Shown here in pieces: positions 18,338 to 25,986 of a stretch of 26,458 bases of DNA; the stretch's first letter is position 1, and every line of letters begins with the position of its first letter. Below the pieces are notes generated by a model. The model did not search any database and was not told the DNA's origin. It saw nothing but the letters and a program-made list of their open reading frames with translations. The stretch spans positions 1-26,458 of the forward strand of contig JAJFHW010000030.1 in NCBI GenBank assembly GCA_021775385.1. Direction: 5' to 3'. This DNA comes from Hyphomicrobiales bacterium (GTDB lineage Bacteria; Pseudomonadota; Alphaproteobacteria; Rhizobiales; HXMU1428-3). A program made the translations under genes and the position numbers.

Positions 18338-18799
18338 TTGTGGCTAAGTTAAACGTGTTTCTTAAATATTTAAACTTCTTTGATTTCTGAATTTTAAATC
18401 ACGTCATTTATTCAAGTGGCCGCTTAGCTTCAATTTAACAATTCTCAGACTCAGGAGCTAATCCTTAAGATATGCATAGTTATTCAGGACTGCAAGTCTG
18501 AAAGCGTTACGGATGACATATAAGTTTGTAAAACTGCCTATTTGGGTGTTTTTTTACAAAAAAATATATTTACCAGGGTGTTACATACCCCTCTAAAGTG
18601 AAAATCTATGGCAATTTAGTGTTTAAATCCTAAATTTATTGGTTTTTGGGGACAGATTATTGGTTTATGAGGCAAAAATTATGTTCTTTAAAGCTTAGAA
18701 CTGTTTGCTTTGATCAAAAATTCTATCTTATTGACTGAATTTCTTCTCATTTCTTCGATACAAGAAATTTATTGTTCATGTGGGTAATTCTCATGTTTT

Positions 18800-18820
18800 A
18801 AGTAAGGATCCTTGCTTTTT
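18800..18820 (+). terminator. Terminator-like hairpin with T run
   Basis: AAGTAAG (18800-18806) can pair with CTTGCTT (18811-18817), including one G-U pair, around a GATC loop. A TTTTT run forms the end. It has the form of a Rho-independent terminator but follows no recognised gene and lies about 220 bases before the amidase start. Confidence 0.4.
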
Positions 18821-19040
18821 AAAGGTGTAGAATTTATCTTCACGAGAAAATTTTGTGATTTACCAGCGCTTTATTTAGCTGTTTTGCTTATTTCGTATCA
18901 TGAGATTTGATGACCTAAAGGTTTTGAGGGAAGTTTTTGGGATAACTCATTTTAATTTTTTGGCTAACTTATTGGTTAACTTGATTAGCTAATTTAGTGA
19001 ACTGATCTAATTTGTTGAAAATGAATATAGGGGTTGAAGT

Positions 19041-20339
19041 GTGGTCTTTTTATTCACTCAAAAATTTTTTCAAACTTTTTATCTTAAGTGCTCTGGTAGA
19101 TGTGTGTTGAGAGTGATTTCTCAAACCCTTGCTGTTGTTCTTCCCTTAGCATTGGCTTTAGGGATACCTTATTCAGCGTTTGCTAAAGGGGATAATTCTT
19201 CAACGATTGCAAATGATGCCCGTCTTGGTGGTGATGGTGCTAGAACGCGATTTGTTGCTGATTTATCTAAACCAACAGGTTATCGAATTTTTACACTAGC
19301 TGATCCTTATCGCGTTATTATTGATTTACCCAATGTTCGTTTTAAATTACCTCAAGGACTTGGCAGTACGGGCAAGGGCTTGGTAAGTGCTTTCCGTTAT
19401 GGTTTGTTTGCTAAGGGCAAATCTCGGATTGTTATTGATGTGGTTGGCCCTGTTCATGTCGAGCAATCTTTTATTTTAGATTCAAAGGGAGGGAAATCAG
19501 CTAAATTAGTTGTTGATATTGTTCCCACCGACCGGGCAAATTTTGAGCGAAGACGTAAAGCACTTTATGAAAAACGGGTTCGGGAAAATCGTAAAGCTAA
19601 GAAGGCGTCTCTTGGTAGTGCTATAGAAAAACTGGCCCGTGCTCCTAAAAACTTAAGCAAAAAACGGATTGTTATCGACCCAGGACATGGTGGGCTTGAC
19701 CCTGGGGCCTCAAGTGCTAAAGGAACACGCGAAAAAAATGTGGTTCTAGCTTTTGCAAAAGTCTTGAAAAAGAAACTGCTTAAGTTAGGTACTTATGATG
19801 TGAAATTGACGCGATCTGTTGATATTTTTGTGCCACTTGCTGAGCGCGTTCAAATCGCTGAAGATTATCACGCGTCTCTTTTTATATCCATTCATGCTGA
19901 TTCCATAAAAAAACGCCTGGCTAGAAGAACAAGAGGGGCAACCATCTATACTCTTTCCAAAGAAGGGTCTGACCTTGAAGCACAGGCTTTGGCGAATAAA
20001 GAGAATAAATCGGATATTTTGGCAGGTATTGATATTGCACCAGAAAGTGAAGTTGAAGGAATTTTGAGAGACCTCACACAAAGGGAAACAAAGAACCAAT
20101 CTTTAGATTTTGCTTCTTTTGCATTCAATAATATGAAGAAGAAGATTAAGTTTCGCCAAAATATGATGAGATCTGCGAATTTTAGGGTTCTGCGCTCTGC
20201 GATTGTACCTTCTGTTCTCATAGAGCTTGGATATATTAGTAATGTGAATGATGAAAAATTACTGAAATCAGCCAAATGGCAAGCTTCTCTTGCAACATCG
20301 CTTAGTAAAGCGGTTGATAACTTTATGAAAACGCAATAG
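19041..20339 (+). CDS. N-acetylmuramoyl-L-alanine amidase (AMIN + Amidase_3)
   Basis: This is a zinc amidase that cuts the bond between muramic acid and the peptide stem of peptidoglycan, in relatives AmiA/B/C splitting the septum at division. The 432-residue product has an N-terminal hydrophobic segment (about residues 28-43, ending near AFAKG) for export. An AMIN-type targeting domain follows (about residues 60-160; YRIFTLADPYRVIIDLP). A basic linker leads to the Amidase_3 domain: IVIDPGHGGLDPGA near residue 211 (zinc His), GTREKNVVL (zinc Glu), SIHADS near residue 284 (zinc His) and VLIELGYISN near residue 393 (catalytic Glu). The GTG start has AGGGG seven bases upstream. A helical insert between the last two motifs (about residues 320-380) resembles the regulatory helix of AmiB/AmiC enzymes. 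It sits immediately upstream of mrcA, a usual pairing. Confidence 0.94.
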   Translation: MVFLFTQKFFQTFYLKCSGRCVLRVISQTLAVVLPLALALGIPYSAFAKGDNSSTIANDARLGGDGARTRFVADLSKPTGYRIFTLADPYRVIIDLPNVRFKLPQGLGSTGKGLVSAFRYGLFAKGKSRIVIDVVGPVHVEQSFILDSKGGKSAKLVVDIVPTDRANFERRRKALYEKRVRENRKAKKASLGSAIEKLARAPKNLSKKRIVIDPGHGGLDPGASSAKGTREKNVVLAFAKVLKKKLLKLGTYDVKLTRSVDIFVPLAERVQIAEDYHASLFISIHADSIKKRLARRTRGATIYTLSKEGSDLEAQALANKENKSDILAGIDIAPESEVEGILRDLTQRETKNQSLDFASFAFNNMKKKIKFRQNMMRSANFRVLRSAIVPSVLIELGYISNVNDEKLLKSAKWQASLATSLSKAVDNFMKTQ

Positions 20340-20827
20340 ATCTTGCTGGACTATTTCTCTCATGGTTTAATTTCTTTGAGCTTTTAATTTTGTTTCCATT
20401 GGTTTTATGGCTCTAAACATTGCTGTTTTAAGACACAATATTATTGATGATTTTTGGCAAGCTTATGTTATTTCACGGGTCTTTTTGATTCTGATCAAAT
20501 TGAGTTTGTCATATAAATCATAGTTTTTATCATATTTTGGGCATGTTTTGTTGTCAGTTTGAATGTCATTCAATCTATGAAGAAGAAGCTGGCACTCTAT
20601 GAATAAGAAGCAGGCACTCTATGAACAAGAAGCTGTACTATGCCATTTATCAAAAACTGAGCTATGCAATCCCTCTGTGAAATATAATCATATTTACTAG
20701 TGGTTGTGGTTTGTAATGTTCTTTATTGAGATTGGCACAAAAATTATGTTATGCCTCTCAGCTTCTAACCGCATTTTTATATATAAATGAATAAGATAGA
20801 TTTATTTCTTAACAAGGCGCTTTTGCT
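20340..20827. other. AT-rich spacer, amidase to mrcA
   Basis: This gap of about 490 bases holds the three-unit 22-bp tandem array (20575-20640). I see no terminator of standard form after the amidase and no convincing gene. A 33-codon frame at 20599-20700 starts in the array and is probably accidental. Confidence 0.5.
20575..20640. repeat. Three-unit 22-bp tandem repeat upstream of mrcA
   Basis: The units start at 20575, 20597 and 20619. Each reads CTATGAA, one variable base (G, T, C), then AAGAAGC, with a GGCACT end that decays to GTACTA in the third unit. The period is two helical turns, and is not a multiple of three, so the array is unlikely to be coding. It lies 188 bases before the mrcA start, where it could bind a regulator or be a simple slippage product. 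Confidence 0.9.
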
Positions 20828-23497
20828 ATGACACAGACCCCACCACCTCAACCATATCAAGGGCAAACTCAAGCTCCGAGGTTTTCTGCTGCGGGAAGTG
20901 GCCGTGGACCTTATGCACCTTATACGCCAATGGGAAATATGCCGCCTCCCTCTCAAAAACCACCAAAAAAGAAGGGTCGCTTTTGGTTGAAATTTTTAGG
21001 CTTTATGTTCACTGCTGGGTGTATTGGATTTTTCGCGGTTTCTGCAGCGGTTGCTTATTATGTTTGGGATGTGACAAAAGATCTGCCTGATTATGAAGTT
21101 TTGGCGAAATATGAGCCGAAAGTTATGAGTCGTATTCACGCGAATGATGGCAATTTGATTGCGGAATTTGCTGATGAACGCCGGATATATGTGCCGATTA
21201 ATGCGGTGCCAGATCGCATCATTCATGCGTTTATCTCAGCTGAAGACAAGAATTTTTATGAGCATGACGGTTTGGATTATCAAGGCCTTGCCCGTGCGAT
21301 GGTCACTAATATTAAAGTGAAACTATCTGGTAGTAATAAACGGTTGATCGGTGCGTCGACTATTACACAACAGGTTGCAAAAAACTTTCTTTTGACGAAT
21401 GAGCGTAAGATTGATCGTAAAGTGAAAGAAGCTGTATTAGCGCGTCGTATTGAGCGCGCTTTCACGAAGGGTCAAATATTAGAGCTTTATTTGAATGAAA
21501 TTTATTTTGGTCTGCGCTCTCATGGTATAGCAGCTGCAGCCTTGAACTATTTTGGTAAGTCTCTTGAGGAAATAACAATTCAAGAAGCGGCTTATTTGGC
21601 TGCGCTTCCTAAAGCGCCGAACAATTACCATCCCTTTAAGAAACGTAACCGGGCGATTATCCGCCGCAAATATGTGATTAACCGCATGTTGGATAATGGG
21701 TATATTTCTGAGGCTGAGGCAAAAGCTGCCATTGCCTCTGAGTTTAAAGTAAGCCCTCGCCCGTTTGGTGCACACATATTGGCGGGCGAATTTTTTGCTG
21801 AAGGTGTGCGGCGTACACTGCTTGAGAAGTTTGGGCAGAAGAAGATTTATGGTGGTGGTCTTTCAGTTCGAACTACACTTGATCCTGATTTGCAGAAAAA
21901 GGCTAAAAAAGCTCTCGTTGATGGTTTGGTCTCTTACGACCAAAAACATGGATTTAGAGGGGCTGTGGCTGAAATTATTCTTACACCTGAATCTGACTGG
22001 GGTACAGAGCTAGCGAAAGTTGAAGCCTTAAATGATGTGCACCCTTGGCGTTTGGGGATTGTTTTACAGTTAGAGGCAAAAAAGGCTGTGATTGGTTTGC
22101 AGCCTAAAAAGCTTGTTTCAGGAAAAGTTGATAGTGCGCGTGAAATTGGTGAAATCTCACTTGATAATATGAAATGGGCACGCAAGCATTTGGGTGAAAC
22201 CAAACATGGTGACCCTAAACTAGGTAAAAAGCTTAAATCTCCCGGGAGTATCCTTAAAGTTGGGGATGTTGTTTATGTAACGCCTATTAAAGCTAAAATC
22301 TTGAAAAAAGATATTGCAAGCACGGATGCTGTTCTACCTGTTGAAGGAAACAATCAATGGAAGTTGATGCAAATCCCTGAAGTTGAAGGTGCTATTGTTG
22401 TAATGGAGCCGCATACGGGGCGTGTTAAAGCGCTTGTTGGTGGCTTTAGCTTTGATGATAGTGAGTTTGATCGTGCAACGCAGGCGAAACGCCAGCCTGG
22501 TTCAGCGTTTAAACCGTTTGTTTATGCGGCGGCTCTTGATAATGGATACACTCCATCAAGTGTGGTTTTGGATACGCCTGTTGCGATTGATCAGGGGAAT
22601 GGTCAGGGAATTTGGCGCCCGAAAAACTATAGTGGCAAGTTCAATGGGCCTTCGACACTTCGAATAGGTATTGAAAAATCTCGTAATTTGATGACGGTTC
22701 GGTTGGCGCAAGATATGGGTATGCCGCTGATTTCTGAATATTCGCGCCGGTTTGGAATTTATGATAATTTGATGCCAGTGCTTTCTATGTCTCTTGGTGC
22801 TGGTGAGACCACTTTGATACGTCTCACCACTGCCTATAGTATTTTGGCAAATGGTGGCAAGAAGGTGAATGCGACGCTAATTGACCGCATTCAAGACCGG
22901 TATGGTAAAACTGTTTGGTCTCATGATGCTGCTAAGTGTGAAGGCTGTGATCAGTCTGAATGGGATCCATCGAAAAAACCAGAATTGGTTGATCAACGCG
23001 AACAAATTATTGACCCTCATACGGCTTATCAGATTACATCTATGCTTGAAGGGGTTGTTCTTCGTGGTACTGCCCGCAGGGCTATGAAGGGTTTACCGAT
23101 CCCTGTTGCAGGTAAGACGGGTACTACAAATGATGCACGGGATGCTTGGTTTGTTGGGTTTTCCCCTGACTTGGCTGTTGGTGTTTTTGTTGGTCAAGAT
23201 GTGCCGCGGCCAATGGGTAAAAAAGCAACAGGTGGTGGATTAGCCGCACCGATCTTTAGAAACTTTATGATTTCTGCTTTAGCTGGCAAACCAGCTATTC
23301 CGTTTCGTATTCCAGCTGGAATTAAACTCATTCCGATTAATTCAAAATCAGGGCTTCGTTCTTCAGGTGGGCAAAACACGATTATGGAAGCTTTTAAGCC
23401 AGGGAATGGCCCACCGGATGCTTCATCAGTGATTTATGATGATCCTAGTATCTTTATTCCTGAAACAGATCGTTCACTGGATTCTGGCTTATATTAA
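20828..23497 (+). CDS. mrcA: Penicillin-binding protein 1A (class A PBP)
   Basis: PBP1A is a bifunctional enzyme of peptidoglycan synthesis, polymerising glycan strands from lipid II and cross-linking their peptides in the periplasm. The 889-residue product has a Pro-rich cytoplasmic N-terminus (~55 residues), one membrane segment (about residues 56-78), then the GT51 domain with ISAEDKNFYEHDG (catalytic Glu near residue 138) and GASTITQQVAKNFLL. An OB-like region follows, then the transpeptidase domain. Its three active-site motifs are visible: SAFK (in RQPGSAFKPFVYAA, near residue 559), SRN (near 618) and KTGTTN (near 762). A Gly/Pro-rich C-terminal tail ends the protein. The ATG has AAGG upstream. 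A terminator follows. The long Pro-rich N-terminus is usual in this group. Confidence 0.97.
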   Translation: MTQTPPPQPYQGQTQAPRFSAAGSGRGPYAPYTPMGNMPPPSQKPPKKKGRFWLKFLGFMFTAGCIGFFAVSAAVAYYVWDVTKDLPDYEVLAKYEPKVMSRIHANDGNLIAEFADERRIYVPINAVPDRIIHAFISAEDKNFYEHDGLDYQGLARAMVTNIKVKLSGSNKRLIGASTITQQVAKNFLLTNERKIDRKVKEAVLARRIERAFTKGQILELYLNEIYFGLRSHGIAAAALNYFGKSLEEITIQEAAYLAALPKAPNNYHPFKKRNRAIIRRKYVINRMLDNGYISEAEAKAAIASEFKVSPRPFGAHILAGEFFAEGVRRTLLEKFGQKKIYGGGLSVRTTLDPDLQKKAKKALVDGLVSYDQKHGFRGAVAEIILTPESDWGTELAKVEALNDVHPWRLGIVLQLEAKKAVIGLQPKKLVSGKVDSAREIGEISLDNMKWARKHLGETKHGDPKLGKKLKSPGSILKVGDVVYVTPIKAKILKKDIASTDAVLPVEGNNQWKLMQIPEVEGAIVVMEPHTGRVKALVGGFSFDDSEFDRATQAKRQPGSAFKPFVYAAALDNGYTPSSVVLDTPVAIDQGNGQGIWRPKNYSGKFNGPSTLRIGIEKSRNLMTVRLAQDMGMPLISEYSRRFGIYDNLMPVLSMSLGAGETTLIRLTTAYSILANGGKKVNATLIDRIQDRYGKTVWSHDAAKCEGCDQSEWDPSKKPELVDQREQIIDPHTAYQITSMLEGVVLRGTARRAMKGLPIPVAGKTGTTNDARDAWFVGFSPDLAVGVFVGQDVPRPMGKKATGGGLAAPIFRNFMISALAGKPAIPFRIPAGIKLIPINSKSGLRSSGGQNTIMEAFKPGNGPPDASSVIYDDPSIFIPETDRSLDSGLY

Positions 23498-23518
23498 AAT
23501 TAAAACTCTAAATTTAAG

Positions 23519-23552
23519 TGCCCTGGTTAATCATTTAAGTATGGCCGGGGCA
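23519..23552 (+). terminator. Probable terminator after mrcA
   Basis: TGCCCTGG (23519-23526) pairs with CCGGGGCA (23545-23552), including one G-U pair, around an 18-base loop. A T-rich stretch follows. It lies 21 bases after the mrcA stop. Confidence 0.65.
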
Positions 23553-23586
23553 TTATTGTGTTTTGACGTCGAAGTGTAGTCATACC

Positions 23587-23614
23587 TTGACAGACTATTC
23601 TGTTTCTTTAAAAC
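23587..23614 (+). promoter_or_regulatory. Possible prfB promoter
   Basis: TTGACA at 23587-23592 matches the -35 consensus. The best -10 candidate, TAAAAC at 23609-23614, is 16 bases downstream and is weak. It lies between the mrcA terminator and prfB, about 100 bases before the start. Confidence 0.3.
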
Positions 23615-23715
23615 CCATCAATTAAAGCCACGGTTCGGTTACATGGTTTGGGCAATTATTTTAAAGCGGCCATATTATTATGTGGAATATAATTTATTTT
23701 CAAAGGCAAGTTTAG

Positions 23716-24847
23716 ATGCGCGCAGAAATACAAACATTAGTTAATCAAATCAGAGAATCTATTTCGCTTTTACGGAGGCATCTTTGACCCTGATCAGGCA
23801 CAAGCGCGCTTAGATGATCTGAATGCAAAATCTGAGGATCCAGACCTTTGGAATGAACCGACAAAAGCACAAGCTTTGATGAAAGAGCGGCAAAGATTAG
23901 ATAGTGCTATAACAGCGTTCAATAAACTTAGCCAAGATTTAGAAGATAATATTGAACTGATTGAAATGGGTGAGGCGGAAGATGATGTTGAGACCATTGA
24001 AGAAGCTGAGAAGGCAATTGGAGCCCTTTCTAAAGTAGCACAACGCCGGGAAGTTGAAACGCTTCTCTCTGGTGAAGTGGATAGCAATGATTGTTATGTT
24101 GAGATCCATGCGGGTGCTGGGGGGACTGAGAGCCAGGACTGGGCCGAAATGCTCTTTCGGATGTATATGCGCTATGCAGAAGAGAAGGGCTATAAAGTTG
24201 AAATTACTGGTACGAGTGCTGGTGATGAGGCAGGGCTTAAGTCTGCGACTATTTTGGTTAAAGGTGAGAATGCATATGGCTGGCTCAAAACTGAATCTGG
24301 TGTGCATCGCTTAGTCAGAATTTCTCCTTTTGACTCAAATGCCAAACGTCATACTAGTTTTTCTTCCTGTTGGGTTTTTCCGGTGATTGATGACGATATT
24401 GATATTGATATTGCTGAAAGTGATTGCCGTATTGATACGTACCGGGCAAGTGGTGCTGGCGGACAGCATGTGAACACCACGGACAGTGCCGTTCGGATTA
24501 CACACCAACCTTCTGGCATTGTGGTTCAATGTCAATCTGGTCGCTCACAACATAAGAATAAGGCAGAAGCCTGGAAGATGCTTCGTGCTCGCTTGTACGA
24601 AAAAGAGATGCAGGAGCGCGAGGACAAAGCTCAAGCCGAGGCGTCGCAAAAAGGCGCAATTGGGTGGGGGCATCAAATTCGCTCTTATGTTTTGCAGCCG
24701 TATCAGATGGTGAAAGATTTGCGTACGGGTGTTGAGAGTACCAACCCCTCAGCTGTGTTGGATGGTGCGCTTGACCCGTTTATTGAGGCGGCGTTGGCGC
24801 AGCGGGTTCATGGCGGCGGTGCGGTTGAAGTTGGAGATCTGGAGTGA
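23716..24847 (+). CDS. prfB: Peptide chain release factor 2, programmed +1 frameshift
   Basis: RF2 recognises UAA and UGA stops in the ribosome and releases the peptide. The gene is in two frames. The first runs 23 codons from ATG 23716, ending in CTT then an in-frame TGA at 23785-23787. The frameshift site has GGAGG at 23774-23778 three bases before CTT TGA, the same arrangement as the known autoregulatory site (a Shine-Dalgarno stimulator, a slippery CUU, then UGA). The +1 frame continues at GAC 23786 ([12 protein letters not shown]). The full product is about 376 residues. The stop-recognition tripeptide SPF is in VRISPFDSN and the catalytic GGQ in [15 protein letters not shown] near residue 249. 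The gene uses TGA as its own stop. AAAGG precedes the ATG. Low RF2 is expected to favour frameshifting, as known in relatives. Confidence 0.97.
23774..23787 (+). promoter_or_regulatory. prfB +1 programmed frameshift site
   Basis: GGAGG, CAT, then CTT TGA. The internal Shine-Dalgarno, slippery CTT codon and UGA stop are placed as in known prfB sites. It works as a feedback sensor of RF2 activity. Both frames around it are intact, so this is not a damaging mutation. Confidence 0.95.
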
Positions 24848-24871
24848 TGTTGAGCAAAAGTCTTATTCTTC

Positions 24872-24980
24872 CTCTCACGGCTATTCCAAGCGCTTGACGC
24901 GCTTGGGCCTCCGAGGGGCTGAGCTCGCTCCGGGCAGCTGGTGCTGCCATGTCCTGACGCCGAAGTGGCGTCACTCCTTC
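24872..24980 (+). repeat. Multi-hairpin GC-rich intergenic repeat, copy B
   Basis: This is the second copy of the element at 775-890, in the same orientation. It starts 24 bases after the prfB stop. Shared parts: CTCTCACGGCTA, the CCAAGCGC/GCGCTTGG stem (24886-24893 with 24899-24906, loop TTGAC), GGGCCTCCGAGGGGC, CATGTCC and a final CTCCTTC. Copy-specific stems are GAGC/GCTC near 24922-24930, GGCAGC/GCTGCC (24933-24938 with 24943-24948) and TGACGCC/GGCGTCA (24955-24961 with 24967-24973) around an unchanged GAAGT loop. The last stem differs from copy A at both paired sides yet still pairs. It could act in the 3' part of the prfB message, but it lacks a terminator-like T run. Confidence 0.85.
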
Positions 24981-25034
24981 ATCGTTTAGATTGTTTAGAG
25001 TAACTGTTCTTAAAAGATTTTAGAAAGATTTTTA

Positions 25035-25373
25035 ATGACTGAGAGATATCAGTTTCAGGATGCGGATACGGATGAGTTGATGCGTGAGATTTTTAACAGT
25101 GATGAGCGTTTAGAAGCGCGGGAATATAAAACTGTTGTGGCGCTTGACAAGCTAGAGAAGATTTCCCTTGAGCAAGCGCATTTGATCATGCATGTGTTTT
25201 TTGTCGACAAAGCTGCAAGTCTGGCTGACAAGGTGAAAATGGTCGCCGAAGTGCTGCTAGCCGGTTCTGACTTGGGTGAGGAATACCCTGAGCCGGAAGT
25301 GCTGGAAGCTAAGATTGCTGAAGTGCGGCTTGTGTTTGATAGTTTGACGGAAGTTCAGCCGACGCAGCATTGA
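25035..25373 (+). CDS. Hypothetical small acidic protein
   Basis: A 112-residue frame starts at ATG 25035 with a weak AGAAAG-like site upstream. The product is acidic and looks all-helical: MTERYQFQDADTDELM, then a DERLEAREYKTVVALDKLEKIS helix, a hydrophobic helix around HLIMHVFFVDKAASLADKVKMVAEVLLAG, and a Glu-rich end. I see no signal peptide, membrane segment, Cys pair or catalytic motif. I do not recognise the family. It follows prfB and repeat copy B on the same strand. It looks real from its length, sensible composition and lack of a better competing frame, but function is unknown. Confidence 0.7.
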   Translation: MTERYQFQDADTDELMREIFNSDERLEAREYKTVVALDKLEKISLEQAHLIMHVFFVDKAASLADKVKMVAEVLLAGSDLGEEYPEPEVLEAKIAEVRLVFDSLTEVQPTQH

Positions 25374-25406
25374 ATAGAGGGCAAAAGTTTTTTGCCAAGA
25401 AAGCAA

Positions 25407-25447
25407 GGAGAGGTTTTCTCTGGTTGGTGTTAGCCTATAACCTCCCC
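25407..25447. terminator. Possible hairpin between convergent genes
   Basis: AGGAGAGGTT can pair with AACCTCCCCT, with one mismatch and a ~21-base loop, between the small acidic protein gene and the minus-strand membrane protein gene. A shorter GGCAAAA/TTTTGCC hairpin lies just before it. Either could end transcription; neither has an ideal T run. Confidence 0.35.
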
Positions 25448-25461
25448 TCAATTCTCTTACA

Positions 25462-25881
25462 TTATTTTCCTATTGTTAAAAAACGATCCTGATTGCGCAG
25501 TAAAAATAAAGCAATCATGCCGCCAAGAACAGGGATTGCTGCCCAAAACAGTATGTTTGGCCGGCTTAGTGGATCCATATAAATTTGGAAGCTCGCGACC
25601 ACTGACCCTGCGTGCATTAAAAGGACGGCACCGTAAGTAAAGAACTTAAAAAGCCCTGCTGCAAACAAGAGAATGATGAGTAATTGTAAGCATCCTAAAA
25701 TTAGGATGACCGTGCTTTCATCAACGGATAGATAAAATTTGGAAAATGTCTTGCCAGCTCGTGAGGTGTTTATAATTTTATCGATTGCCCATATGGAGAG
25801 AAAAAAGGCGGTTGATAGGCGTAGTATTGCTAAGGAAATCAACAAAGAGTGATCTCCTGTAGTGGATGAATTATTTGTCAA
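25462..25881 (-). CDS. Small membrane protein, possibly DoxX-like
   Basis: A 139-residue frame with about four hydrophobic segments (roughly residues 13-31, 57-77, 80-100 and 106-126), so an inner membrane protein. The first segment and following loop (LRLSTAFFLSIWAIDKI then a polar loop) recall DoxX-family proteins, whose functions are mixed and mostly unclear. I see no catalytic motif. The start is a TTG at 25879-25881 with a weak GAAAG nearby; no earlier or better-placed ATG is present. It runs in the same direction as fliP, which lies 105 bases upstream, but nothing links it to flagella. The family call is tentative. Confidence 0.65.
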   Translation of the reverse strand: MTNNSSTTGDHSLLISLAILRLSTAFFLSIWAIDKIINTSRAGKTFSKFYLSVDESTVILILGCLQLLIILLFAAGLFKFFTYGAVLLMHAGSVVASFQIYMDPLSRPNILFWAAIPVLGGMIALFLLRNQDRFLTIGK

Positions 25882-25986
25882 TTTGAATGTCTTTCAATAA
25901 TAACTTTAAATTTAAAATATGTTTAAAGATTTTCTTACCATTTGCCACTCAAACTTTTGTGTAGTTTGAAGGAATTTTAGTGGTAG

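Larger units (their letters stand above)
17334..19040. other. 1.7-kb AT-rich divergent spacer, rne to amidase
   Basis: This is the largest gap in the window. The first ~230 bases look less AT-rich and probably hold the rne leader, with a hairpin AAAACATC/GATGTTTT (17508-17515 with 17520-17527). The rest is very AT-rich. It contains an 18-bp tandem duplication (18009-18044), a hairpin with T run at 18309-18337 and another at 18800-18820, and a GGGTGT/ATACCC hairpin near 18578-18592. An open frame of 81 codons at 17996-18241 has no strong ribosome binding site or recognisable domain, and I do not call it a gene. The hairpins could mark ends of small RNAs; no promoter is clear enough to mark. 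Confidence 0.55.

Noticed and set aside
20599..20700. 33-codon frame beginning in the 22-bp array
   Set aside because: The array period is not a multiple of three and the frame starts by chance at a repeated ATG; no ribosome binding site.
20726..20750. Promoter-like TTGAGA and TGGCAC words before mrcA
   Set aside because: The spacing to a -10 is too short for sigma-70, and the GC pair needed for sigma-54 at -12 is missing.
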